From: an uncultured Leucothrix sp.
GTDB taxonomy: Bacteria > Pseudomonadota > Gammaproteobacteria > Thiotrichales > Thiotrichaceae
DNA length: 13,595 nucleotides
Direction: 5' to 3'
Assembly: GCA_938004025.1 (NCBI GenBank)
Contig: CALKXC010000320.1
Location: 1-13,595, forward strand
The notes beneath the pieces were generated by a model. The model was not told the origin of the DNA. It made no database searches and worked only from the letters and a program-made list of their open reading frames with translations. Below, in pieces: positions 1 through 7,199 of this stretch (position 1 is its first letter; each line of letters begins with the position of its first letter). Both the position numbers and the translations under genes were made by a program.

Positions 1-1
1 C

Positions 2-532
2 AAGCAACTTTCATCCGCTTACATGCCGATCAGTGCCTCGATTATTCGTGGAGATATGTATGAAGCGATGATTGAAAACTCGGACAAAGCCGGTGTATTT
101 GGTCATGGTTATACGTACTCAGGACACCCTGTAGCCAGTGCTGTTGCCCTAAAGACTCTAGAGATTTATGAGCGTGATGCAATCTTCGCTAAAGCTGCCG
201 TGCTCGGTGAATATATGCAGAAGAAAATGCAGACGTTTAAAGATCACCCATTGGTTGGAGAAGTTCGCGGCAAAGGCCTGATTGGAGCAATTGAAATCGT
301 TGCGAATAAAGAACGTAACGAAGCTTTCCAAGACGCATCAGTCGGTGGCTTTGCTGTGCAAGCTTGTCAAGATGAGGGATTAATCGTCCGTGTGGTTGCA
401 GGTGCTTCAATTGCCTTCTGCCCGCCTCTCATCATTACCGAAACACAGATTGATGAGATTTTTGATAAATTCAGCCGTGCGCTTGAATCTACTTTAGCTT
501 ATGTCAATCAGCAGAATTTAATGGTCGCCTAA
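2..532 (+). CDS. Class III (omega) aminotransferase, C-terminal part (5' end outside window)
   Basis: This is a PLP-dependent transaminase of the class III family (amino acid or amine:pyruvate/2-oxoglutarate type). The reading frame is open from base 2, so the gene starts upstream of the window. The first visible codons read KQLSSAYMPISA, which matches the family's active-site segment, and the first Lys is the expected PLP Schiff-base lysine. The segment HGYTYSGHP about 35 residues later is the conserved stretch that binds cofactor phosphate and substrate in omega-transaminases. The C-terminal small domain (EVRGKGLIGAIEIV and onward) is complete and ends with TAA at 532. About 176 residues are visible of the roughly 450 usual for the family. 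The first in-frame Met (base 23) is internal and is not the start. It converges on the oxidoreductase gene at 652-1611. The substrate cannot be assigned without the N-terminal half. Confidence 0.9.
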   Translation, partial: KQLSSAYMPISASIIRGDMYEAMIENSDKAGVFGHGYTYSGHPVASAVALKTLEIYERDAIFAKAAVLGEYMQKKMQTFKDHPLVGEVRGKGLIGAIEIVANKERNEAFQDASVGGFAVQACQDEGLIVRVVAGASIAFCPPLIITETQIDEIFDKFSRALESTLAYVNQQNLMVA

Positions 533-551
533 TGGCGATACTTTAAAAACT

Positions 552-583
552 AAGGATGACTTCTCTAGAGAAGTCATCCTTTT
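552..583. terminator. Perfect 30-bp palindrome, probable bidirectional terminator
   Basis: Bases 552-581 are a perfect inverted repeat: the arm AAGGATGACTTC, then TCTAGA at the centre, then the complementary arm. On the plus strand it ends in TTTT (580-583). On the minus strand the stem is followed shortly by GTTTTT. It lies between the convergent aminotransferase and oxidoreductase genes, as expected for a shared rho-independent terminator, although the stem is less GC-rich than most. Confidence 0.8.
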
Positions 584-651
584 AAAACTGAAAGCTAGCC
601 GCTTTAAGCTAAACTAATAAGTTACAAATTACTAAACGTTGACAGTCCTGA

Positions 652-1611
652 TTAACGCTTAGGAACCACCTCATAACCCGGTTCTTCCGGCTCATCGTCA
701 AACATCTCAGCAGGGAAACCAGGTGCACGAATATCAAGTCCAGTCGCATCTTCTAAGCGCCTAATAATATTGGGTGAAAGCTCACGAGGGCCATAGCGCT
801 CCTCACCATCTTTGAAGATTTCACACATCAAGGGAGCAATCTCCAAATCGACATTATTGCGCTTAGCAATCTCATGGAATAGACCAATATCCTTACTCAC
901 CAAATCCATCGTAAAGCTGATATCTCGACTTCCATTCAGAATTACTTGGCTTTCAGTTTCGTGCACGAAAGAGTTACCTGAGGAAATACGAATCGCTTCA
1001 TAGGTTGTATTTAAATCCATTCCTGCAGCTTTGGAAGACACTAAAGCTTCTGAGAGAGTCAACAGGTTGGCAGTCGCTAAATAGTTTGTCATTACTTTGA
1101 GAACAGAGGCAGTACCAAGGTCTCCGGTATGAAGCACTCGACGGCCCAAAGTTGTCAGTACCGGCAACATGCGCTCAAATGTTTTACGCTCGCAACCTGC
1201 AAAAATGGCTATATTTCCAGTGGCAGCACGATGACAACCCCCAGACACTGGACATTCAACTGGCTCCGCGCCTGTTGCTTTTACTAAAGTGCCCAAACGG
1301 CGGACTTCAGACTCATCCGTCGTGCTCATTTCAGCCCAGACTTTACCTTCACTCAATCCCGCTAAGATTCCGTCTTCGCCTTCAAGTACCGCTGCACAGG
1401 CTGCTGGGCTAGGTAAGCAAGTAATAATAATATCAACCTGCTCTGCCATCGCTTTAGGGCTCTCTCCCCATTTTGCGCCTTGGGCTAAAAATGGCTCGGC
1501 AATTTCACGATTCAGGTCTCTAACTGTTAAATCAAATCCATTTCTTAAAAGACTTGCAGAGAGCTTACCACCCACATTTCCTAAACCGATAAAACCTACG
1601 CTTGGCTTCAT
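652..1611 (-). CDS. NAD(P)-dependent beta-hydroxyacid dehydrogenase (3-hydroxyisobutyrate dehydrogenase family)
   Basis: This is a 319-residue cytosolic oxidoreductase of the beta-hydroxyacid dehydrogenase family (3-hydroxyisobutyrate, tartronate-semialdehyde and glyoxylate reductases, and 6-phosphogluconate-DH relatives). The N-terminal Rossmann fold carries GLGNVGG (residues 9-15, GxGxxG type). PVSGG at 121-125 is the substrate-binding motif, and the helix with K172 and N176 (LKVMTNY) holds the expected catalytic lysine. The helical C-terminal dimer domain follows (KDIGLFHEIA). The frame stays open 20 codons further upstream, but the ATG at 1611 is preferred: GAGGAGG lies 6 bases before it, the Rossmann fold starts immediately after it, and the extension looks unlike this family. 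Length is near the usual 290-300, with an acidic, proline-rich tail of about 20 residues. The exact substrate is unknown. It sits 92 bases downstream of the 4Fe-4S gene on the same strand. Confidence 0.9.
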   Translation of the reverse strand: MKPSVGFIGLGNVGGKLSASLLRNGFDLTVRDLNREIAEPFLAQGAKWGESPKAMAEQVDIIITCLPSPAACAAVLEGEDGILAGLSEGKVWAEMSTTDESEVRRLGTLVKATGAEPVECPVSGGCHRAATGNIAIFAGCERKTFERMLPVLTTLGRRVLHTGDLGTASVLKVMTNYLATANLLTLSEALVSSKAAGMDLNTTYEAIRISSGNSFVHETESQVILNGSRDISFTMDLVSKDIGLFHEIAKRNNVDLEIAPLMCEIFKDGEERYGPRELSPNIIRRLEDATGLDIRAPGFPAEMFDDEPEEPGYEVVPKR

Positions 1612-1617
1612 GATTTG

Positions 1618-1624
1618 CCTCCTC
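1618..1624 (-). promoter_or_regulatory. Strong Shine-Dalgarno that sets the oxidoreductase start
   Basis: On the minus strand GAGGAGG lies 6 bases before the ATG at 1611. It is close to the full anti-16S complement and supports the shorter 319-residue protein over a 339-residue reading from 1671. Confidence 0.75.
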
Positions 1625-1703
1625 AGGCAAGAGTAAAAAGACAGTATTTGTGAAGAGGCGCAACGAATCAAACAGGTATTACTAGGCCTCAGCAGTTGTT
1701 TTT

Positions 1704-2477
1704 TTATTGGCTTTGACTGCGATATCTGGCGATTGCGCTACGAGCTAATTCATAATGATAAGCCATCTGTGCTGTAGTGTAGCGATGCTCTTTAGCATAG
1801 GGGCAAGCCATTCGCGATAGACAGGTCGATAAACATTGGCTGTCATCTTGAAGACGATAATCCGCGCAGCGCCTTAAATTAGGATTCTTTTTAAAATCAA
1901 TAGCGTTCGCAGGGCATGCGGTTACACACTCTTGCGACTGGCACTGTGCACATATCTCGGAGATTTTTGAAGAAGACTGTGGGATGGATGGCTCAGTCGT
2001 ATTTTGAAAATTATCCGGCAACTCTAGTTCTAACCACCATACAGCCCGATAAGCACTCCACAATCCATATTCTTGATGGATCCCCATTCCAAGAGGTGAA
2101 GGAGTATGCCAGCCAAAAGCCTTACCTAGCGCTATTAAATTAATAGGGCAGTCTTGAGATGGAAATAATGTTTTAGCATTTACCCCGACTAAATGATTGT
2201 CTATTGCCTGCTTACTTAGCTTTTCACTGTAACGATCCACCGGATCTGGCTGCTGCATGACTTTATTAGCTTGTTTTTTACTGAAAACTTCCCAGAACTT
2301 TTTGCCTGCATGACCCACTAGCAAGAGGCAACCCGATTCATATGACTTAGGTAATGGTTCAAGCCAAACAGATTCTGGCAAACTAGCTATTGGCTTCAAA
2401 TCACAGAGCAAAAGACCTTGCGCTGCTAAGTCTGCTTTAAGCGCAGTAATCGACTCTAACGTTTCATTGCTTTCCAA
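1704..2477 (-). CDS. 4Fe-4S dicluster protein, QueG-ferredoxin-like
   Basis: This 257-residue protein has a C-terminal two-cluster ferredoxin module. The first cysteine set is C176-x2-C179-x4-C184-x3-C188-Pro. The second is C204, C215, C219 and C225-Pro. The stretch HQEYGLWSAYRAVWWLE just before the clusters, and the cysteine layout, resemble the iron-sulfur half of epoxyqueuosine reductase (QueG). The protein is shorter than QueG (about 350-380 residues). Its N-terminal half shows no motif I recognise, so I infer an electron-transfer or reductase role, not queuosine synthesis. The start is TTG at 2477: AGGA lies 8 bases upstream, and the nearby ATG (2467) is out of frame. The AGGA overlaps the TAG stop of the VOC gene at 2488-2919, so the two genes are probably translationally coupled. 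No signal peptide is visible, which suggests a cytosolic location. Confidence 0.75.
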   Translation of the reverse strand: MESNETLESITALKADLAAQGLLLCDLKPIASLPESVWLEPLPKSYESGCLLLVGHAGKKFWEVFSKKQANKVMQQPDPVDRYSEKLSKQAIDNHLVGVNAKTLFPSQDCPINLIALGKAFGWHTPSPLGMGIHQEYGLWSAYRAVWWLELELPDNFQNTTEPSIPQSSSKISEICAQCQSQECVTACPANAIDFKKNPNLRRCADYRLQDDSQCLSTCLSRMACPYAKEHRYTTAQMAYHYELARSAIARYRSQSQ

Positions 2478-2487
2478 GCTTTAAATC

Positions 2488-2919
2488 CTATTTAGCAAAC
2501 AGCTGACCCAAATCAGCAAAGGCTTTAAACTCAAGCGCATTCCCTGACGGATCGAGGAAAAATAAAGTCGATTGCTCGCCAGCCTCCCCTTTGAAACGCG
2601 TGTAAGGCTCAATCACAAATTCAACATTCCCCGTTAATTTATTAGCAAGTTCTTGCCAATCTTCCGACTTCAGAATAACCCCAAAGTGTGGAACGGGGAC
2701 ACCTTTTCCATCAACCCCATTATAGTGAAGTGGCACTTTGCCTTCAGGTCCAAGGTTAGGATTTAGGTGCGTTACTAGCTGGTGACCATAAACATTCCAG
2801 TCAACCCAGTCCAAAGCACTTCTGCCTTCACTAAAGCCCATCAGCCCACCATAGAATGCTCGGGACTCAGCGATATCTCTAACCGGCACCGCTAAATGAA
2901 AAGGACGCAACTCGCTCAT
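2488..2919 (-). CDS. VOC-fold (glyoxalase / extradiol dioxygenase superfamily) protein
   Basis: This 143-residue single-domain protein has two beta-alpha-beta modules of the vicinal oxygen chelate fold: roughly residues 5-60 (HLAVPVRDIAESRAFYGGLMG) and 76-134 (PHFGVIL through DPSGNALEFKAF). H8, H78 and E130 sit where this superfamily places its divalent-metal ligands, so it is probably a metal enzyme. Members include glyoxalases, dioxygenases and resistance proteins, and the substrate cannot be read from the sequence. The start ATG at 2919 has AGGTGA a few bases upstream. It is the first gene of a minus-strand pair with the 4Fe-4S gene, which begins 10 bases after it. The 179-base gap on its other side separates it from the divergent acyltransferase gene. 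Confidence 0.85.
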   Translation of the reverse strand: MSELRPFHLAVPVRDIAESRAFYGGLMGFSEGRSALDWVDWNVYGHQLVTHLNPNLGPEGKVPLHYNGVDGKGVPVPHFGVILKSEDWQELANKLTGNVEFVIEPYTRFKGEAGEQSTLFFLDPSGNALEFKAFADLGQLFAK

Positions 2920-3098
2920 GATTCACCTACTTTAAAAAAATTATTGCCAATAAGCCGCTTAGCTCAGCTTAAACTTGCAGGTTTTCCCTCCGTTCGTCAA
3001 TAGCAAATGCCCACTTAGAGTGTTGCGACTATGCACTGTAATAGAGTAAGCAGAAACTCATCGCATAGTTATTAAAAATAATTCTGAGCTTTATCCAC

Positions 3099-4256
3099 AT
3101 GCAAAAAAATATGCCTGAAATACGCTGCATCACTACAATTGATGACTTCCATCAGCTTAAAGATCAATGGAATGCATTAAATGATCGTGCCGAAAAAGGA
3201 ACTCTATTTTCCTCTTGGGAATGGCTATTCAGTTGGTGGGAAATTTATCAAAAAGACGCTCAAAGAGAACTTTATATCCTTTCTTATCGTGAGAATGGAA
3301 TCTTACATGGCATTGCTCCATTTCAAATTCTTGATTATCCAAAAAAGCAATTTCCATGCAGCAAGCAGCTCATATTTTTAGGAACAGGCGAAACAGATGG
3401 TGGATTGGTGTTGACGGAATACCTCGACTTAATCGTTACTCCAGGCAAAGAAACAGCGGTCATTAATGCTTTCTCTAATACCTTGATGATGGAGCAAAAG
3501 CATTGGCAAGGTGCACACTTTAAACAGCTGCTTCCAAACTCTCTGGTTAGTCATCTATTCGAGGGACAGCGTTTATCGATCTCTAAAAAAGATCAGGCAA
3601 ATGGATTTAGAACGTTGATCGATTTGCCAGAAACCTATAAAGATTACTTAATGAGCCTGCGTAAAAAGAAACGTAATAATATTACACGCATGTTGACTAG
3701 GCTTGAGTCTGAGCAAGAATTTACCATCGATACAATTCGTGACGGCTTGGATATTGATGTCGCGATTACCGAGCTAGCCGACCTCAATCGAGAGCGTCGC
3801 GGTCAATTAGAACAACCCAGCGCATTCCATCAAGCTAAATTTGAAGCGTTCCACCGTCTGGTAGTCAAGCGTCTACAGCCGCTGGATAAGGTCGAGTTAC
3901 GTATACTCAGAATTGAAAGCAAAGCGGTTGCAGGACTTTACTCCCTGATTGATGGTGACACTATGCATGCCTATCAAAGCGGCTTTGAAGCTGAGCTTGG
4001 CCATCGCTACGCACTGCTAACGATGATGATCACTTCAGAAATATCTAACTGTATCGATCATCCACAACTGAAGCGTTTCAACTTCATGTATTCAGCCGAT
4101 GAAAACTCATATAAATTGCGATACAGTGCTTACACAGAGCCAATGTTAGACATCAGCTTCTTCCCGCGCAATATGAGAACCAAGTTCCATAACTTTATTC
4201 ATGGGCCTGTAAAAGAACAGGTTAAAGCGATATTGAGGAAAAAGACGGCCGCTTAA
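3099..4256 (+). CDS. GNAT acyltransferase of the FemAB/BioF2 (CelD) type
   Basis: This 385-residue protein looks like the Acetyltransf_6 (BioF2-like/CelD) branch of the GNAT superfamily, which transfers acyl or aminoacyl groups from CoA or tRNA donors. The N-terminal segment GTLFSSWEWLFSWWEIY (about residues 34-50) is the usual 'xxxWxW' opening of this family. The basic stretch RKKKRNNITR precedes the main GNAT domain, which runs to about residue 340. The strand FNFMYSADENSYKLRY (about 327-342) matches the family's late F-D-F..G...YK motif. There is no signal peptide or membrane helix. Two in-frame ATGs exist, 3099 and 3111. Neither has a strong Shine-Dalgarno, so the start is uncertain by four residues. 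It converges on the JmjC-like gene at 4263 with only 6 bases between the stop codons. The substrate is unknown; relatives act on peptidoglycan, polysaccharide or lipid precursors. Confidence 0.75.
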   Translation: MQKNMPEIRCITTIDDFHQLKDQWNALNDRAEKGTLFSSWEWLFSWWEIYQKDAQRELYILSYRENGILHGIAPFQILDYPKKQFPCSKQLIFLGTGETDGGLVLTEYLDLIVTPGKETAVINAFSNTLMMEQKHWQGAHFKQLLPNSLVSHLFEGQRLSISKKDQANGFRTLIDLPETYKDYLMSLRKKKRNNITRMLTRLESEQEFTIDTIRDGLDIDVAITELADLNRERRGQLEQPSAFHQAKFEAFHRLVVKRLQPLDKVELRILRIESKAVAGLYSLIDGDTMHAYQSGFEAELGHRYALLTMMITSEISNCIDHPQLKRFNFMYSADENSYKLRYSAYTEPMLDISFFPRNMRTKFHNFIHGPVKEQVKAILRKKTAA

Positions 4257-4271
4257 AAGTTATCAGCCGTC
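4239..4271 (-). terminator. Possible terminator of the first JmjC-like gene
   Basis: Read on the minus strand, GACGGC (4271-4266) and GCCGTC (4249-4244) can form a 6-bp GC-rich stem with a 16-base loop, followed directly by TTTTT. The stem contains the last codons and stop of the minus-strand gene. For the plus-strand acyltransferase gene there is an equally weak interrupted hairpin, AGCC..ACTT/AAGT..GGCT at 4265-4295, ending in TTTTTT at 4295-4300. Both are plausible but short. Confidence 0.35.
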
Positions 4272-5237
4272 AACTTGGGAAAAAGTCGTCAGGCTTTTTT
4301 CCGCTCGCTTCGACATACCTGTTGGGCTATTCGCGTCCAACTGAAGATCAGAAATATAGCCCGCCGCTCGATTTCCTTTCTTAAGCATTTTTAGCTTTTT
4401 CATTACGTAGTAAGTAAACGATTTAATCTCAGCTAACGGACCAGTTCGTACAATTGAACGGTTCTTGAATCCCAATGGCTTCAAGAAATAGTGGTTAAAA
4501 CCATGTACGCCTAATTGGCGACGGCTTTCTCGTGAGACATAGCTCGTCGTTAGTGACACATTAAAGCCAATGTTCTCAACACGATGCGGCGAATGCTGAG
4601 GCCAACTCACAACTTCACCAGGCGCTAACTCGTGCGAAAAAGCATGCTCATCATACCAACGCTCATAAGGCACATTTTCATGCCGCTCTTCGCCAATAAT
4701 CTCTTCCACGTAATTTTGGGGAGCGAAACGTGTGTCACGCGCAGGATAAACCCATACTTGTTTGCGCCCTTTCAAGTGCCATAGCATATTGGCGTCTGCG
4801 TCCACGTGACAATAGACTTGAACCCCAGGGGATGAGATTAACAGTGCACTAAAAGAAGATTTTGCATTAGTTAGGTGATTACATTGCCGATTAAGCACTT
4901 CATACATCTGCTTGATCAGCTCGGCATACTCGCCATTGTATTTATCAATTTTTATTACATTGACCCACATGCGCCCTACTTTAAGCGCACTCAGAATCTC
5001 GCTACCTGAGCTATTATCAAGATGCACAGGCGTCCAGTCCCTATGGTTTTCAGGATCATCTCCCATCGTGTAACACTGCAGCCAGTTTCGAGGGTAGTTA
5101 TCTAACAGAGCCTCCAGAGCTTCATCGCTAAATAAATCTAACTCGTGATAAGTATGCTGAGTAACTTGGGGAATTTTACCGAAGGTTTGATATTCTTCAG
5201 TGGTCCAGTCAATACAGGCAGAATAGTTAGCTGACAT
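4263..5237 (-). CDS. JmjC/cupin-like putative Fe(II)/2-oxoglutarate oxygenase, copy A
   Basis: This 324-residue cytosolic protein has the cupin_8/JmjC signature. CHVDADANMLWHLKG contains H144-x-D146, and GEVVSWPQHSPHRVEN contains the distal H218. Together these are the expected two-His-one-carboxylate iron site, with the usual jelly-roll strand after each motif (VWVYPA, VSLTTSY). In the family such proteins hydroxylate protein or small-molecule substrates using 2-oxoglutarate. An N-terminal part (about 1-125, with WLQCYTMG) and a C-terminal tail (LDANSPTGMS) lie outside the core and are conserved with the second copy at 7200-8171. The ATG at 5237 has GAGAGAG about 6 bases upstream. The gene is divergent from the CLC gene (200-base gap) and convergent with the acyltransferase gene. 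The substrate is unknown; the fold call is confident, the catalytic call less so. Confidence 0.75.
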   Translation of the reverse strand: MSANYSACIDWTTEEYQTFGKIPQVTQHTYHELDLFSDEALEALLDNYPRNWLQCYTMGDDPENHRDWTPVHLDNSSGSEILSALKVGRMWVNVIKIDKYNGEYAELIKQMYEVLNRQCNHLTNAKSSFSALLISSPGVQVYCHVDADANMLWHLKGRKQVWVYPARDTRFAPQNYVEEIIGEERHENVPYERWYDEHAFSHELAPGEVVSWPQHSPHRVENIGFNVSLTTSYVSRESRRQLGVHGFNHYFLKPLGFKNRSIVRTGPLAEIKSFTYYVMKKLKMLKKGNRAAGYISDLQLDANSPTGMSKRAEKSLTTFSQVDG

Positions 5238-5437
5238 AATGTGCTCTCTCTAACATTTATAATTTTTTACAGCGGTAATTCTATTCAGGCATCCTACCGC
5301 CGCAACCATCCGTTTAGGTAGGTTTTGGTAGATAATCGGTACTAAGCCCGCGCGTAAAGGAAGACTATCTTTCAGTGTCAGTTAATTTTCTCTGAACAGG
5401 GGTTTAAAGCCACTCAGAACAAGCATAAAATCCCACA

Positions 5438-7198
5438 ATGGGCATTGGTAAAAAAATTAGAAAGGCCTGGCTGACCTGGCTACAAAATGAGCGTATTCAA
5501 CTCTCTCGACCTGATGCGCCTATGCATTTGGCATTGGTAGGATTGATTACAGGCTTCTTAGCAGGCGGCGTCATTATATTGTTTCGACTCATTGTAGAAA
5601 CAACTCAAGAAATGCTGCTTCCTGGCACCGGGGCAGATAACTACGAAGCGTTGAGCACGGCTGAACATTTTCTATACCCGGCCATCGGCGGCGTGCTGCT
5701 GGCACTTTTATTTTTCCATTACTCAAAAAATCAGCGAGTATTGGGTATTGCTAAGGTGATTGATCGCCTAACTTACCATCAAGGTTACTTCACCGTTCGT
5801 GGTTTCTTTATCCAGTTTTTTGGTGCAGCAATAGCCATTATTTGCGGCCACTCTGTAGGTCGTGAAGGGCCAAATGTTTATCTCGGCGCGTCCATCAGTA
5901 GCTTGTTTGCACAGAGCATTTCACTACCCAACAACAGCATCAGAACCATGGTGGCATGCGGTTCAGCGGCGGGGGTTTCAGCCTCATTTAACACGCCACT
6001 AGCAGGCGTTATTTTCGCCTTGGAAGTGGTGATGATGGAGTTTACCCTTTCCAGCTTTATCCCCATTATGTTGGCCTCAGTTGTTGCTACGAGCCTCTCA
6101 AGTTTAGTCTTTGGCATCCAACCTGCTTTCTTAGTTCCCGATATGAATTTGCATTCATTAATGCAACTCCCCATCGTATTGGTGCTCGGTATTACCGTTG
6201 GTACTGTGGCTGCATTGTTCAACCACATGTTGGAAACCGTGGCTAAAAGATCTAGCCACATCGATATTTGGTGGAAGCTTTGCATGGCTGGTGTGATAAC
6301 CGGTATTTGCGGAATGATGCAGCCAGAAATTTTAGGCATTGGCTACGACTCCATAACACAACTACTCCGAGAACCGTTATCCTTCACCATCGCGTCTTTG
6401 ACCAGTTTAATAATATTCAAACTTGTAGCGACCAGTTTCTGTGTGGGCTTAGGCGTACCCGCGGGGATGATTGGACCAGCCTTTATTTTAGGGGGTGCAA
6501 TTGGCGCCGCCGTTGGGCTATCCGTTAGTTTTACAGAAGGCTGGAGCATTGCTGATGTCGGTTTTTATGCACTACTCGGCATGGGTGCGATGGTTGGAGC
6601 CTGTCTACAAGCACCATTAGCCGCACTCACGGCCATTATCGAATTGACCTACAATCCAGGCATCGTTATGCCAGGAATGCTGACGATTGTGGTTGCACAG
6701 CTAACTTCTCGCGTGATTTTCAACAAACAATCTTTGTTTCTAACCATGCTAAAAACAAACGATCAGGATTATAAAATAAATCCAATATCCCAGACCTTGC
6801 AGCGTATAGGCGTGGCGAGCTTGTTAGAAAATAACTTCGTGCGATCAACACGCGTAATTAGCCGTGAGCGAGCGGAGGAAATCGTTAAACGGGATATTAA
6901 GTGGATTATTTTAAGCCAAGAGGACAAGCCGAGCCGTGTTATTCCGATGTTAGATTTAGCCCGTTACTTAAGTTTGAGCACAGAAGGCTTGGAAGAGCTT
7001 GACCTCATAGAGATTCCGGCGAATCGAATGCAGCTCGACGCAATATCTTTGCAAAGTAATTTGCAACAAGCTCATATCAAATTCAAAAATGGTGCTGAAG
7101 CGCTATACGTTGTTTTTAAAGAAGACAAAGCTAGCAATAAAGCACGCATCTACGGAATCTTAACCCCTGACATGGTGACGGAAGCCTATCGAATTTGA
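5438..7198 (+). CDS. CLC-family chloride channel/transporter, divergent, with C-terminal regulatory domain
   Basis: This 586-residue inner-membrane protein carries a CLC core at about residues 30-440 and a CBS-like soluble tail at about 455-586. GREGP (141-145) supplies the gating glutamate E143. FNTPLAG (184-190) and GVPAGMIGP (339-347) match the conserved pore helices. Aligned by eye to E. coli ClcA, the internal proton glutamate (E203) is V197 here, directly after the conserved E196. The central-site Ser of GSGIP is replaced in VLGIAK (101-106), and the pore Tyr445 is probably F434. These changes suggest a passive anion channel instead of a 2Cl-/H+ exchanger, or altered selectivity; that is inference. 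The ATG at 5438 has no clear Shine-Dalgarno. The gene lies between the two JmjC-like genes, divergent from copy A and one base away from the stop of copy B. Confidence 0.9.
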   Translation: MGIGKKIRKAWLTWLQNERIQLSRPDAPMHLALVGLITGFLAGGVIILFRLIVETTQEMLLPGTGADNYEALSTAEHFLYPAIGGVLLALLFFHYSKNQRVLGIAKVIDRLTYHQGYFTVRGFFIQFFGAAIAIICGHSVGREGPNVYLGASISSLFAQSISLPNNSIRTMVACGSAAGVSASFNTPLAGVIFALEVVMMEFTLSSFIPIMLASVVATSLSSLVFGIQPAFLVPDMNLHSLMQLPIVLVLGITVGTVAALFNHMLETVAKRSSHIDIWWKLCMAGVITGICGMMQPEILGIGYDSITQLLREPLSFTIASLTSLIIFKLVATSFCVGLGVPAGMIGPAFILGGAIGAAVGLSVSFTEGWSIADVGFYALLGMGAMVGACLQAPLAALTAIIELTYNPGIVMPGMLTIVVAQLTSRVIFNKQSLFLTMLKTNDQDYKINPISQTLQRIGVASLLENNFVRSTRVISRERAEEIVKRDIKWIILSQEDKPSRVIPMLDLARYLSLSTEGLEELDLIEIPANRMQLDAISLQSNLQQAHIKFKNGAEALYVVFKEDKASNKARIYGILTPDMVTEAYRI

Positions 7199-7199
7199 T

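Noticed and set aside
1289..1636. 115-codon open frame opposite the oxidoreductase gene
   Set aside because: It lies wholly antisense to a well-supported gene, and its translation shows no domain.
1612..1671. Twenty-codon N-terminal extension of the oxidoreductase
   Set aside because: A strong GAGGAGG site lies inside it, directly before the ATG at 1611, and the Rossmann fold begins at that ATG.
3023..3044. TTGCGA ... TAATAG as a promoter for the acyltransferase gene
   Set aside because: The spacing between the hexamers is only about 10 bases, far from the 16-18 needed, so it is not called as a promoter.
5293..5322. CCTACC ... GGTAGG inverted repeat between JmjC-like copy A and the CLC gene
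   Set aside because: Six-base arms with an 18-base spacer are easily due to chance; nothing similar was seen upstream of copy B.
5878..6339. 153-codon open frame antisense to the CLC gene
   Set aside because: It is a complement-strand shadow of strongly conserved CLC coding sequence, with no ribosome site or recognisable protein.
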